From: Streptomyces sp. ERV7
Lineage (GTDB): Bacteria; Actinomycetota; Actinomycetes; Streptomycetales; Streptomycetaceae
DNA length: 64,000 nucleotides
Reading direction: 5' to 3'
NCBI RefSeq assembly: GCF_001653515.1
Contig: NZ_LYOY01000040.1
Location: 310,001-374,000, forward strand
Below are positions 34,573 through 43,474 of this stretch, in pieces. The position numbers and the translations under genes were made by a program. The notes under the pieces were generated by a model. The model was not told the origin of the DNA and did not search any database. It saw only the letters and a list, made by a program, of their open reading frames with translations. Every line of letters begins with the position of its first letter. The first letter of the stretch is position 1.

Positions 34573-34631
34573 GACGAAGCACCTCCTCGTGGGAGCGGGA
34601 AGGAGGCACGACAGTGTGATGCGCCTCACCT

Positions 34632-34645
34632 ACCGATTGTTCGGT
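34632..34645. promoter_or_regulatory. PaaR-type operator (degenerate) between bkdA and bkdR
   Basis: ACCGATTGTTCGGT matches ACCGnnCGnnCGGT except for one central base, and its left flank ACCT resembles the extended ACTN half. It lies 60 bases upstream of the bkdA ATG. Confidence 0.5.
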
Positions 34646-34746
34646 CGAGAGCGCATTTTGGCTACAGGCACCGCGAGCCTGTGGACAAACGGTTCTGCAC
34701 AGCCTGGGATAGAGACAGGTCGTCCATGCTAAGGAGGCGGGGGGAC

Positions 34747-35244
34747 ATGGCAGCTGAACAAATGGCCGACGAGGGCCAGGGCGCGGCGGCGCGGCCGCTG
34801 GACGCCGTCGACCGCGACATCCTGCGCATGCTCCAGACCGACGGGCGCGCCTCGATACGCTCCGTGGCCGAGCGTGTGCACGTGTCCCGCGCCAACGCCT
34901 ACGCCCGGATCAACCGTCTGCTGGACGACGGGGTGATCCGCGGCTTCACCGCGCGTGTGGACCACGAGAGGGCGGGCCAGGGCGCGTCCGCCTACATCAC
35001 GCTCAAGATCGTCCAGAATTCGTGGCGCACGGTCCGCGAGCAGCTCCAGGCGCTGCCGGGAGCCGCCCACATCGCCTTGGTCAGCGGTGACTTCGACGTG
35101 CTGCTGCTGGTGCACTCGCCGGACAACCGGGCGCTGCGCGAACTGGTCCTCACCAAGCTCCAGTCGATCCCCGAAGTGCTGTCCACCCGCACCCTGCTGG
35201 TCTTCGAGGAGACCGACCTGGACCCGGGCCCCGGCACGCCGTAG
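34747..35244 (+). CDS. bkdR: Lrp/AsnC family regulator of bkd genes
   Basis: 165 residues. N-terminal HTH ('AVDRDILRMLQTDGRASIRSV', 'HVSRANAYARINRL') at about 18-75, and a RAM (ligand-binding) domain at about 88-155 ('LVSGDFDVLLLVHSP'). Lrp-type regulators form octamers that bind branched amino acids or their keto acids. Divergent placement next to bkdABC matches the known BkdR arrangement. ATG 34747 has AAGGAGG 9 bases upstream. The 174-base intergenic region carries both promoters and the PaaR-like palindrome. Confidence 0.9.
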   Translation: MAAEQMADEGQGAAARPLDAVDRDILRMLQTDGRASIRSVAERVHVSRANAYARINRLLDDGVIRGFTARVDHERAGQGASAYITLKIVQNSWRTVREQLQALPGAAHIALVSGDFDVLLLVHSPDNRALRELVLTKLQSIPEVLSTRTLLVFEETDLDPGPGTP

Positions 35245-35326
35245 GCCCGGCGGCCGGCGCCGTCAGAGGGGTCGTCTGGGGGCGTCCGGGGGAAGCAACG
35301 GCACGCGCGCGTCAGAGGCGGGTGCG

Positions 35327-35920
35327 TCAGGGGTGGGTGCGCAGCCCGTCGAAGGCCAGGTGGACGACCGCCTCGGTGACCTGGGCGCGCTCCGCCTCCG
35401 ACTCGCGCTGCGGCCGGTACCACTCCACCAGGGAGTTCACCATGCCGAAGAGCAGCCGGGTGGCCAGGCGTATGTCGATGTCCGTACGGAGGTCGCCGTC
35501 GGCGGCCGCGGCCTTGAGCAGGTCCGAGACGCGCTGGTCGAACTCCCGGCGGCGCTCCATCGCCCAGCGCTCGGTCTTGGTGTTGCCGCGTACGCGCAGC
35601 AGCAGCGTGACGTACGGCAGCTCCGCCATCAGCACCTCGACCGTGCGCCGGGTGACGTACTCGACCCGCTCGATCGGGCGCCCGCGCGTGGCTCCCGGCT
35701 CGTCCAGGACAGCGAACAGGCCGTCGATGGCGCGGCTGACGGCGCGCCGCAGCAGCTCCTCCTTGCCCGCCACATGGTGGTAGATCGACGACTTGGAGAT
35801 GCCGGCCGCCTTGGACAGGTGCTCCATGGAGGTGCCGTCGTAGCCGCGCTCGTTGAAGACCCGCACGGCGACCGTGAGCAGGGTCTCCGGGGTGTACGTG
35901 TCCCGCTTGGCGGTGGTCAT
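35327..35920 (-). CDS. TetR family repressor (PaaR-like)
   Basis: 197 residues. HTH at about 10-55 ('YTPETLLTVAVRVFNERGYDGTSM', 'AAGISKSSIYHHVAGKEELL'), and a TetR ligand domain beyond. It overlaps the stop of the hydroxyacyl-CoA dehydrogenase gene by ATGA (35917-35920), so it is the last gene of that operon. Two perfect ACCGnnCGnnCGGT palindromes in this region (37498, 41385) fit the motif reported for PaaR-type TetR repressors responding to phenylacetyl-CoA. The link is inferred from position and motif. Confidence 0.88.
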   Translation of the reverse strand: MTTAKRDTYTPETLLTVAVRVFNERGYDGTSMEHLSKAAGISKSSIYHHVAGKEELLRRAVSRAIDGLFAVLDEPGATRGRPIERVEYVTRRTVEVLMAELPYVTLLLRVRGNTKTERWAMERRREFDQRVSDLLKAAAADGDLRTDIDIRLATRLLFGMVNSLVEWYRPQRESEAERAQVTEAVVHLAFDGLRTHP

Positions 35921-37443
35921 GAGGCGGTCTCCTCGCCGTTGCTGTACGACTGCCGGTAGAGGGCGAGCGAGGGGGCGTAGCGGCCGGTGGGGCAGCGCTC
36001 GTGCATCGCGGAGAGCAGGTCGTACGCCCAGTCCTGACCCAGCCTGCGGCTCCACTCGACGGGTCCGAGCGGGTAGTTGACGCCCAGGCGCATCGCGGTG
36101 TCGACGTCCTCGGGCGTGGCGACGCCCCGGGCGACCGCGTCGGCGGCGAGGTCCGCGAGCATCGCCACCGTACGGGCGACGATCATGCCGGGGACGTCCC
36201 CGATCACGCTGACCTTCTTGCCGAGCTTCTGGAAGAGGCCCACGGCCTCGCTCACCGCGCGCGTGGAGGTGTCCTCGCTCGCCGAGAGCGCGATGCGCGT
36301 CGCACCCCGGTAGTCGAGGGCGAGGTCGAAGTAGACGACGTCCGCGTACTCGACGGAGGTGCGTCCGTCGGCCGGGACGAGCTGGCCGTCGCCCGGCAGC
36401 CCGATGTAGGGGCCACCGGAGTCGGTGGTCTTCACCTCGATGCCCGCTTCGCGCATCATCGCGACGAGCTCGGCGGCGGGGCCGAGGTCACCGACGACCG
36501 TGACGGCGCCGGGCGCCTCGGCCGGCTCGGCGGTGTGCGGCTCGGGGCGCACCGCGCCGTCCCCGTACGCGTACCAGCCGCGGCCGCTCTTGCGGCCGTG
36601 CAGGCCCGACTCGACCAGCCTGCGCTGGGCCAGCGAGGGGGTGAACTTGGGGCTCTGGAAGAAGGACTCCCACACCGAGCGGGTCACGGCCTCGTTGACG
36701 TCCTGGCCGATGAGGTCGGTCAGTTCGAAGGGGCCCATGGCGAAGCCGCCGCTCTCGCGCAGCACGGCGTCGATGGTGGCGGGGTCGGCGGCGCGCTCCT
36801 CGTACACCGCGAAGGCCTCCGCGTAGAAGGGCCTCGCGATGCGGTTGACCAGGAAGCCCGGGGTGTCGGCGCAGCGCACCGGCGTCTTGCCCCACGCCTT
36901 GGCCGTCTCGTACGCGCGCGTGGCGGCCGCTTCCTCGGTCGCGAAGCCGGAGACGACCTCGACGAGGGGGAGCAGCGGCGCCGGGTTGAAGAAGTGCAGC
37001 CCGACGAAGCGGCCCGGGTGGCGCAGGGCGCCCGCGACAGCGGTCACGGACAGGGAGGAGGTGTTGGTGGCGAGCAGGCAGTCCTCGGCGACGATCTCCT
37101 CCAGCTCCGTGAAGAGCCGCTGCTTGACGCCGAGTTGCTCGACGACCGCCTCGATGACCAGCGCGGCGTCCGCGAGCTCGGCCGGCTCCTCGGCCGGGTG
37201 CAGCCGGGCGAGTGCGTCGTCGCGCCCCGCCGATGTGATCCGGCCTTTCTCGACGAGCCGCTCCAGGCGGGCCGCGACGGCCGCCGCGGCCTCCCGCGCC
37301 CTGCCGGGGACGGCGTCGTACAGCCGCACGGGGTGCCCGGCGACCAGGGCCACCTGGGCGATGCCCTGTCCCATGGTCCCGGTGCCGACGACGGCGACGG
37401 CGCGGTCCGGCCCGACGGCGGGGCTCTGTTCGATGGCGGTCAT
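35917..37443 (-). CDS. paaH: 3-hydroxyacyl-CoA dehydrogenase, tandem-domain (PaaH type)
   Basis: 508 residues. The NAD-binding Rossmann motif GTGTMGQG lies near residues 20-27. The catalytic block 'GLHFFNPAPLLPLVEVV' is near 150, followed by a first 3HCDH domain (185-290) and a second one at the C-terminus ('ATPEDVDTAMRLGVNYPLGPVEW'). It oxidises 3-hydroxyadipyl-CoA-type intermediates in the lower phenylacetate pathway. It is first in an operon with the TetR gene and divergent from paaN; the shared 121-base region holds a palindromic operator. Confidence 0.9.
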   Translation of the reverse strand: MTAIEQSPAVGPDRAVAVVGTGTMGQGIAQVALVAGHPVRLYDAVPGRAREAAAAVAARLERLVEKGRITSAGRDDALARLHPAEEPAELADAALVIEAVVEQLGVKQRLFTELEEIVAEDCLLATNTSSLSVTAVAGALRHPGRFVGLHFFNPAPLLPLVEVVSGFATEEAAATRAYETAKAWGKTPVRCADTPGFLVNRIARPFYAEAFAVYEERAADPATIDAVLRESGGFAMGPFELTDLIGQDVNEAVTRSVWESFFQSPKFTPSLAQRRLVESGLHGRKSGRGWYAYGDGAVRPEPHTAEPAEAPGAVTVVGDLGPAAELVAMMREAGIEVKTTDSGGPYIGLPGDGQLVPADGRTSVEYADVVYFDLALDYRGATRIALSASEDTSTRAVSEAVGLFQKLGKKVSVIGDVPGMIVARTVAMLADLAADAVARGVATPEDVDTAMRLGVNYPLGPVEWSRRLGQDWAYDLLSAMHERCPTGRYAPSLALYRQSYSNGEETAS

Positions 37444-37497
37444 GACGCGATCCTCCCCGATGAGTTGTCCACAGGTTCGACGGACCCCCTTGTCCCG

Positions 37498-37511
37498 ACC
37501 GATCGTTCGGT
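37498..37511. promoter_or_regulatory. PaaR-type operator between paaH and paaN
   Basis: ACCGATCGTTCGGT fits ACCGnnCGnnCGGT perfectly. It lies 55 bases from the paaH start and 54 bases from the paaN start, in the middle of the divergent promoter region. Confidence 0.75.
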
Positions 37512-37564
37512 TACTCTAACTCTGTCCGCCCGTCCCTGCCCAGCTCGACGAGGAGTGGGTCCGT

Positions 37565-39238
37565 ATGGCCGCCCAGCTCAGCCCCCAGCAGCTCACCGAG
37601 ACCCACCGGACCACGCTCGACCAGGCCCTGGAAGCGATCCGCACACGCGCGTACTGGTCCCCCCACCCCGAGCACCCCAAGGCGTACGAGAACGACGGCA
37701 GGGCCGCCTTCGACGCGCTGCTCGGCACCCGCATCGACCTGGACCAGCCCGGCACCGACGACTGGACGGGAGCGGAAGTCTCCCCGTACGGGACCGAGTT
37801 GGGCATCACCTACCCGCACCCCGACCTGGAGGTGCTGCTGCCCGCGATGAAGGCCGGCATGGGCGCCTGGCGGGAGGCCGGGCCCGAGCTGCGCGCCCTG
37901 GTCTGCCTGGAGATCATCTCCCGTATCTCCGCCCGCACCCCGGAGCTGGCGCACGCGGTCATGCACACCAGCGGCCAGGCCTTCATGATGGCCTTCCAGG
38001 CGGGCGGCCCGCACGCCCAGGACCGCGGCCTGGAAGCGGTGGCGTACGCGTACCAGGAGCAGACCCGCACCCCCTCGGACACGGCGCACTGGTCCAAGCC
38101 GCAGGGCAAGCGCGACCCGCTGGAGCTCAGCAAGACCTTCGTCCCCACCGCGCGCGGCATCGCGCTGATGATCGGCTGCAACACCTTCCCGACGTGGAAC
38201 GGCTACCCGGGCCTGTTCGCCTCGCTGGCCACCGGCAACCCCGTCCTGGTCAAGCCGCACCCGCGCGCGGTGCTGCCGCTCGCCCTGACCGTCCAGATCG
38301 CCCGTGCGGTCCTGGCGGAGGCGGGCTTCGACCCGAACCTGGTGGCGCTGGCCGCCGAGCGTCCCGGCGAGGGCATCGCCAAGACGCTGGCCGTCCGCCC
38401 CGAGATCCGGATCATCGACTACACGGGGTCGACCGCCTTCGGCGACTGGCTGGAGGCCAACGCCCGCCAGGCGCAGGTCTACACCGAGAAGGCCGGCGTC
38501 AACACGGTCGTCGTGGACTCCACCGGCGACTACAAGGGGATGCTCTCCAACCTGGCCTTCTCGCTGTCCCTCTACAGCGGCCAGATGTGCACCACCCCGC
38601 AGAACCTGCTGATCCCCCGCGACGGCATCGACACCGACGCGGGAGCGAAGTCCTACGACGAGGTGGTGGCCGACCTCGCCGCCTCGGTCGGCGGGCTGCT
38701 CGGTGACGACGCGCGCGCCAACGCGATCCTGGGCGCGCTGGTCAACCCGGACGTGAAGACCCGCCTGGAAGCCGCTGCCGGGCTCGGCGAAGTCGCCCTG
38801 CCCTCACGGGAGATCGCCAACCCGGACTTCCCGGACGCGGTGGTGCGCACCCCGGTGATCGTCAAGCTGGACGGCGCCAAGCCGGACGCGGAGGCGGCCT
38901 ACCTGTCGGAGTGCTTCGGCCCGGTCTCCTTCGCCGTGGCGGTCGACTCCACGGCTGGCGCGCTGGAGCTGCTGCGGCGCACGGTCCGCGACAAGGGCGC
39001 GATGACCGTCGGCGCGTACACGACGTCGCAGGAGGTGGAGCGCGCGGTCGAGGAGGTCTGCCTGGAGGAGTCCGCCCAGCTCTCCCTGAACCTGACGGGC
39101 GGGGTCTACGTCAACCAGACGGCGGCGTTCTCCGACTTCCACGGCTCGGGCGGCAACCCGGCGGCGAACGCGGCCCTGTGCGACGGCGCGTTCGTGGCCA
39201 ACCGCTTCCGGGTGGTGGAGGTCCGCCGCCAGGCCTGA
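37565..39238 (+). CDS. paaN: PaaN, phenylacetate-pathway aldehyde dehydrogenase-type protein
   Basis: 557 residues with an ALDH fold. Cofactor region 'ALMIGCNTFPTWNGYPGLF' and 'VLVKPHPRAVLPL', 'DYTGSTAFGDWL', catalytic C342 in GQMCTTPQN. PaaN-type proteins act in ring-opening/oxepin-CoA processing, and this one lacks the C-terminal hydratase of PaaZ. ATG 37565 has GAGGAG about 10 bases before it. Transcribed alone to the right; it converges on the rRNA/tRNA methyltransferase gene. Confidence 0.92.
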   Translation: MAAQLSPQQLTETHRTTLDQALEAIRTRAYWSPHPEHPKAYENDGRAAFDALLGTRIDLDQPGTDDWTGAEVSPYGTELGITYPHPDLEVLLPAMKAGMGAWREAGPELRALVCLEIISRISARTPELAHAVMHTSGQAFMMAFQAGGPHAQDRGLEAVAYAYQEQTRTPSDTAHWSKPQGKRDPLELSKTFVPTARGIALMIGCNTFPTWNGYPGLFASLATGNPVLVKPHPRAVLPLALTVQIARAVLAEAGFDPNLVALAAERPGEGIAKTLAVRPEIRIIDYTGSTAFGDWLEANARQAQVYTEKAGVNTVVVDSTGDYKGMLSNLAFSLSLYSGQMCTTPQNLLIPRDGIDTDAGAKSYDEVVADLAASVGGLLGDDARANAILGALVNPDVKTRLEAAAGLGEVALPSREIANPDFPDAVVRTPVIVKLDGAKPDAEAAYLSECFGPVSFAVAVDSTAGALELLRRTVRDKGAMTVGAYTTSQEVERAVEEVCLEESAQLSLNLTGGVYVNQTAAFSDFHGSGGNPAANAALCDGAFVANRFRVVEVRRQA

Positions 39239-39263
39239 CGCGCGCGTACCGGACCCGGCCGCC

Positions 39264-39962
39264 TCAGAGCGCCGGGTCCGGGATCGTGGCGTAGCGCTGC
39301 ACCCACGCGTGCATCGCGATCGCGGCCGCCGCACCCGCGTTGATCGACCGGGTCGAGCCGAACTGGGCGATCGAGCACACCGCCGAGGCGTGCTCGCGTG
39401 CCTGCTCGGTGAGCCCCGGCCCCTCCTGCCCGAAGAGCAGCACACACCGCCGGGGCAGCACCGTGCGCTCCAGCGGCACGGCGCCCGGCAGATTGTCGAT
39501 CCCGATGATCGGCAGCCCCTCGGCGGCCGCCCACGCCGTCAGCGACTCGGTGTCCGGGTGGTGGCGCACATGCTGGTAGCGGTCGGTGACCATCGCGCCG
39601 CGCCGGTTCCAGCGCCGCCGCCCCACGATGTGGATCTCCTTCGCCAGAAAGGCGTTGGCGGTCCGTACGACGGAGCCGATGTTGAAGTCATGGCCCCAGT
39701 TCTCCACCGCCACATGGAAGTCGTGGCGGCGGGTGTCCAGGTCCGCGACGATCGCCTCGCGCGTCCAGTAGCGGTAGGCGTCGACGACGTTGCGCCGGTC
39801 GCCGTGGGCGAGCAGCTCCGGGTCGTACCGCTCCCCCTGCGGCCAGGGCAGCGGGTGCGGCCCCACCCCGACCTCGGGCGTATAGCCGTCGTCGTACTGA
39901 AGCGGCTCCTGCGCCGGGGACTCGGCGGAGGGGGAAGGGCTGGGGCTGGTCTCGCTGCTCAC
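39264..39962 (-). CDS. SpoU/TrmH family RNA 2'-O-ribose methyltransferase
   Basis: 232 residues. SPOUT motifs in order: 'FNIGSVVRTANAF' (motif 1, Asn and Arg for catalysis), 'LLFGQEGPGL' (motif 2) and 'GSTRSINAGAAAAIAM' (motif 3), which build the knotted SAM site. A Ser/Pro-rich N-terminal tail of about 30 residues precedes the domain. GTG 39962 overlaps the stop of the HTTM gene by GTGA, so the two are coupled. The target RNA is unknown. Confidence 0.88.
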   Translation of the reverse strand: MSSETSPSPSPSAESPAQEPLQYDDGYTPEVGVGPHPLPWPQGERYDPELLAHGDRRNVVDAYRYWTREAIVADLDTRRHDFHVAVENWGHDFNIGSVVRTANAFLAKEIHIVGRRRWNRRGAMVTDRYQHVRHHPDTESLTAWAAAEGLPIIGIDNLPGAVPLERTVLPRRCVLLFGQEGPGLTEQAREHASAVCSIAQFGSTRSINAGAAAAIAMHAWVQRYATIPDPAL

Positions 39963-41158
39963 GCCACGAGCGTACGGGGCCGCTGCTCCTCCTCCGTACG
40001 CCGCTGCGGGGCCGCCCGCCGCGCCAGCCGCTCGCGCAGCCGCCCGATGCGGCCGCCCAGCCAGCGCAGGAACCCGGTCGGCAGGAACACCGCGTCCGCC
40101 GCGATCATCGCGAGCGAGAAGAACGGCAGCCCGAGCAGCAGGGCGATGCCCGCGTGCTCCATCATCATCGCCACCAGCAGGACGTTCTTGACCCGGCGAT
40201 TGAAGAGCGTGAACGGGAACGCCACCTGGACGGCGACCGTTCCGTAAGTGAGCAGCATGACGATCAGGCCGCTGCCGCCGAGGACGTCGGAGAGGGCGGG
40301 CCAGGGCGAGAAGTAGTCCAGGTGCAGCGGGTAGTAGAGCGCGGTGCCGTCCTGCCAGCGCGACCCCTGGATCTTGTACCAGCCGGCGGTCGCGTAGATC
40401 AGACAGACCTCGGCCATGATCACGACCATGGTGGCGTTGTGCGCGAGGTTGGCGACGACGTCGAGCAGGGCGCGCGGGTCGCCCTGCGCGTACCGCCCGG
40501 CCGCCCACCACAGCGCCTGTACGACCCACAGCGCCCAGAAGATCAGCAGCCAGCCACCGCCGGCGTCACCGAGCAGCGTGACGGCGACGAGGGCGACACC
40601 GAGGACGGCCCACAGCACGGGCCCCACCCGGTCCGTCACCGGCTCGCCGGAGCGGGCGGCGCGGGCAGCGGCCCGCTCGCGCCGGCGCGCGTCCAGCGAC
40701 CAGACCTGGCCGCAGCGGGTGAGCACCAGATAGATCGCCATGAGGTGGATGACGTTGTCGCCGCCGTCCCCCATGAAGACGGACCGATTCTGCAGCGACA
40801 GCACGCCCACCATGAACAGCACGGACATGGTGCGGGTGCGCCAGCCGAGCATCAGCAGCGCGCTGGAGAGCACGGCGACGGCGTACACGACCTCGAACCA
40901 CAGCGTGCTGTCCGTCCACAGCAGCGCCGTGAAGGCGTGGTTGCCGTCGACGAGCCGCTGGGCCATGTCCCAGCTCCACGGGCCGTCCGGGCCGTACAGC
41001 TCGCGGCGGTGCGGCAGCTCGCGCAGCAGGAAGAGCAGCCAGGTCGCGGAGAAGCCGATGCGGACGACGGCGCTCTGGTACGGGCCGAGCGCGGCGCCCG
41101 TGACCCGGCGCAGGGCCTGGGCGGGCTTGGAGTCGGGGGCCGGCGCGTGGGCCGTCAC
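39959..41158 (-). CDS. HTTM-domain membrane protein (vitamin-K gamma-carboxylase-like)
   Basis: 399 residues from GTG 41158. The HTTM domain begins 'YQSAVVRIGFSATWLLFLLREL' (in two helices), with 'ALLWTDSTLWFEVVYAVAVLS', 'VFMGDGGDNVIHLMAIY' and 'YKIQGSRWQDGTALYYPL'. About 8-9 membrane segments in all, with a basic C-terminal tail. Function in bacteria is unknown. The start is uncertain. A different frame from ATG 41300 (MDSYDEKDGPGG) has Streptomyces-like codon use up to about 41160, where this frame takes over, so a frameshift may hide a ~45-residue acidic N-terminus. Confidence 0.8.
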   Translation of the reverse strand: MTAHAPAPDSKPAQALRRVTGAALGPYQSAVVRIGFSATWLLFLLRELPHRRELYGPDGPWSWDMAQRLVDGNHAFTALLWTDSTLWFEVVYAVAVLSSALLMLGWRTRTMSVLFMVGVLSLQNRSVFMGDGGDNVIHLMAIYLVLTRCGQVWSLDARRRERAAARAARSGEPVTDRVGPVLWAVLGVALVAVTLLGDAGGGWLLIFWALWVVQALWWAAGRYAQGDPRALLDVVANLAHNATMVVIMAEVCLIYATAGWYKIQGSRWQDGTALYYPLHLDYFSPWPALSDVLGGSGLIVMLLTYGTVAVQVAFPFTLFNRRVKNVLLVAMMMEHAGIALLLGLPFFSLAMIAADAVFLPTGFLRWLGGRIGRLRERLARRAAPQRRTEEEQRPRTLVA

Positions 41159-41384
41159 TGCTCGGGGCCACGTCTTCGCTGCTCGGAGCGGGTGCGGCAG
41201 TGCCAGGGGCGGCCTGCGGGCCGCCGTCGGCGGCGTCGGGCTCGGGCCGCCGGGGCTGCTCCTCCCCACCCGGCCCGTCCTTCTCGTCGTACGAATCCAT
41301 CCCGCCCCGATCCCGGTCGGCTCCACTGGGTTATCCACAGGGTTGACACCCTACGGGCCGTCGACTCACCATTGAAGTCAATGG

Positions 41385-41398
41385 ACCGAACGATCGGT
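41385..41398. promoter_or_regulatory. PaaR-type operator upstream of paaA
   Basis: ACCGAACGATCGGT is a perfect palindrome of the ACCGnnCGnnCGGT type, 57 bases upstream of the paaA ATG. A TTGACA hexamer lies at 41343-41348. It is placed to repress the paaABCDE operon. Confidence 0.78.
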
Positions 41399-41454
41399 CG
41401 GGCGCTAGTGGCCCGGCGGACGGCCCGGAATCGACCGCTCGGCAGGGAGCTCGG

Positions 41455-42459
41455 ATGACGGCAGTGACCGCGGAGACCGGCACCAACAAGCACGGCTCAC
41501 CAGCGGCGGACGAGAAGGACGCGGCGGCGTACGAGGCCGCGTTCGACGCCGCCGTGGCCGCAGACGAGCGCATCGAGCCGCGCGACTGGATGCCCGAGGC
41601 CTACCGGGCCTCGCTGGTCCGCCAGATAGCGCAGCACGCCCACTCCGAGATCATCGGCATGCAGCCCGAGTCCAACTGGATCACCCGCGCGCCCTCACTG
41701 CGCCGCAAAGCGATCCTCATGGCGAAGGTGCAGGACGAGGCAGGCCACGGGCTGTATCTGTACAGCGCGGCGGAAACCCTCGGCGTCAGCCGCGACGAGC
41801 TCCTCGACAAGCTCCACTCGGGCCGCCAGAAATACTCGTCGATCTTCAACTACCCCACCCTGACCTGGGCCGACGTCGGCGCCATCGGCTGGCTCGTGGA
41901 CGGCGCCGCCATCACCAACCAGGTCCCCCTCTGCCGCTGCTCCTACGGGCCGTACGCACGGGCGATGGTCCGCGTCTGCAAGGAGGAGTCCTTCCACCAG
42001 CGCCAGGGCTACGAACTGCTCCTCGCCCTCTCCCAGGGCACCCCGGAACAGCACGCGATGGCGCAGGACGCGGTGGACCGCTGGTGGTGGCCCTCGCTGA
42101 TGATGTTCGGCCCGCCCGACGACGAGTCGTCCCACTCGGCGCAGTCCATGGCCTGGAAGATCAAGCGCCACTCGAACGACGAGCTGCGCCAGCGCTTCGT
42201 CGACATCTGCGTCCCCCAGGCCGAGGCCCTCGGCCTCACCCTCCCCGACCCCGCCCTGCGGTGGAACGAGGAGCGGGGACACCACGACTTCGGGACGATC
42301 GACTGGACCGAGTTCTGGGACGTCCTCAAGGGCAACGGCCCGTGCAACGAACAAAGGATCACCCAGCGGCGCCACGCCCACGAAAACGGCGCCTGGGTCC
42401 GCGACGCGGCAGCCGCGTACGCGACCAAGCAGCACACGAACGGGGAGGCGACGGCATGA
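41455..42459 (+). CDS. paaA: phenylacetyl-CoA 1,2-epoxidase subunit A (catalytic)
   Basis: 334 residues. A ferritin-like di-iron subunit of the multicomponent oxygenase that epoxidises phenylacetyl-CoA. Conserved blocks are '[13 protein letters not shown]', '[13 protein letters not shown]' and '[15 protein letters not shown]', where the ExxH motifs (DEAGH, EESFH) are the metal ligands. Start ATG 41455. Its stop overlaps the paaB ATG (ATGA), first gene of a five-gene operon. Confidence 0.95.
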   Translation: MTAVTAETGTNKHGSPAADEKDAAAYEAAFDAAVAADERIEPRDWMPEAYRASLVRQIAQHAHSEIIGMQPESNWITRAPSLRRKAILMAKVQDEAGHGLYLYSAAETLGVSRDELLDKLHSGRQKYSSIFNYPTLTWADVGAIGWLVDGAAITNQVPLCRCSYGPYARAMVRVCKEESFHQRQGYELLLALSQGTPEQHAMAQDAVDRWWWPSLMMFGPPDDESSHSAQSMAWKIKRHSNDELRQRFVDICVPQAEALGLTLPDPALRWNEERGHHDFGTIDWTEFWDVLKGNGPCNEQRITQRRHAHENGAWVRDAAAAYATKQHTNGEATA

Positions 42460-42743
42460 CCGCACACGAATGGCCGCTGTGGGAGGTGTTCGTGCGCTCG
42501 CGCCGCGGACTGTCCCACACCCACGCCGGAAGCCTGCACGCCCCGGACGCCCAGATGGCCCTGCGCAACGCGCGCGACCTCTACACCCGCCGCTCCGAAG
42601 GCGTCTCCATCTGGGTGGTGCCCTCCACCGCCGTCACCGCCTCCTCCCCCGACGAGAAGGACTCCTTCTTCGAACCGGCCGGCGACAAGCCCTACCGCCA
42701 CCCGACCTTCTACGAGATCCCGGACGGAGTGAAGCACCTGTGA
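42456..42743 (+). CDS. paaB: phenylacetyl-CoA epoxidase subunit B
   Basis: 95 residues, the usual size. '[23 protein letters not shown]' (in part) and '[17 protein letters not shown]' identify PaaB, the small subunit that bridges PaaAC trimers. It overlaps paaA by 4 bases and paaC by 4 bases. Confidence 0.95.
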   Translation: MTAHEWPLWEVFVRSRRGLSHTHAGSLHAPDAQMALRNARDLYTRRSEGVSIWVVPSTAVTASSPDEKDSFFEPAGDKPYRHPTFYEIPDGVKHL

Positions 42744-43474
42744 CGGCCACCCCGACCCCGGAGCAGACGACGGCCACCGCCGCGCTGGTCCTCGGCGACG
42801 ACGCGCTGGTGCTCTCGCACCGGCTGGGGGAGTGGGCCGGACACGCCCCCGTCCTCGAAGAGGAAGTGGCCCTCGCCAACATCGCCCTCGACCTGCTCGG
42901 CCAGGCCCGCGTCCTGCTCTCCCTCGCGGGCGACGAGGACGAGCTGGCCTATCTGCGCGAGGAGCGGGCCTTCCGCAACCTCCAGCTGGTCGAGCAGCCC
43001 AACGGCGACTTCGCCCACACCATCGCCCGCCAGCTCTACTTCTCGACCTACCAGAAGCTGCTCTACGGACAGCTCGCGGCAGCCGACGGCGAACTCGCCG
43101 GGCTCGCCGCCAAGGCCGTCAAGGAAGTGGCCTACCACCAGGACCACGCCGAACAGTGGACCCTGCGCCTGGGCGACGGCACCGAGGAGAGCCACCGGCG
43201 GATGCAGCACGCGTGCGAGGCACTGTGGCGGTTCACCGCAGAGATGTTCCAGCCCGTCGACGGCGTCGACATCGACTGGCAGGAGACCGAGCAGACCTGG
43301 CTGGCCTCCGTCACCTCCGTGCTGCGGCAGGCCACCCTCACCGTCCCCGAAGGACCCAGGAACGGCGCCTGGGCCGCCGGAGCCGGCCGCCAGGGCCTGC
43401 ACACCGAACCGTTCGGGCGGATGCTCGCAGAAATGCAGCACCTGCACCGCAGCCACCCGGGGGCGACATGGTGA
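42740..43474 (+). CDS. paaC: phenylacetyl-CoA epoxidase subunit C (structural)
   Basis: 244 residues with a ferritin-like fold. 'LALDLLGQARVLLSLAG'-type helix (here ANIALDLLGQARVLL), 'AFRNLQLVEQPNGDFAHTI' and 'KEVAYHQDHAEQW'. PaaC partners PaaA and binds substrate without a full di-iron site. GTG 42740 overlaps the paaB stop as GTGA. It ends inside the paaD start region. Confidence 0.95.
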   Translation: MTATPTPEQTTATAALVLGDDALVLSHRLGEWAGHAPVLEEEVALANIALDLLGQARVLLSLAGDEDELAYLREERAFRNLQLVEQPNGDFAHTIARQLYFSTYQKLLYGQLAAADGELAGLAAKAVKEVAYHQDHAEQWTLRLGDGTEESHRRMQHACEALWRFTAEMFQPVDGVDIDWQETEQTWLASVTSVLRQATLTVPEGPRNGAWAAGAGRQGLHTEPFGRMLAEMQHLHRSHPGATW

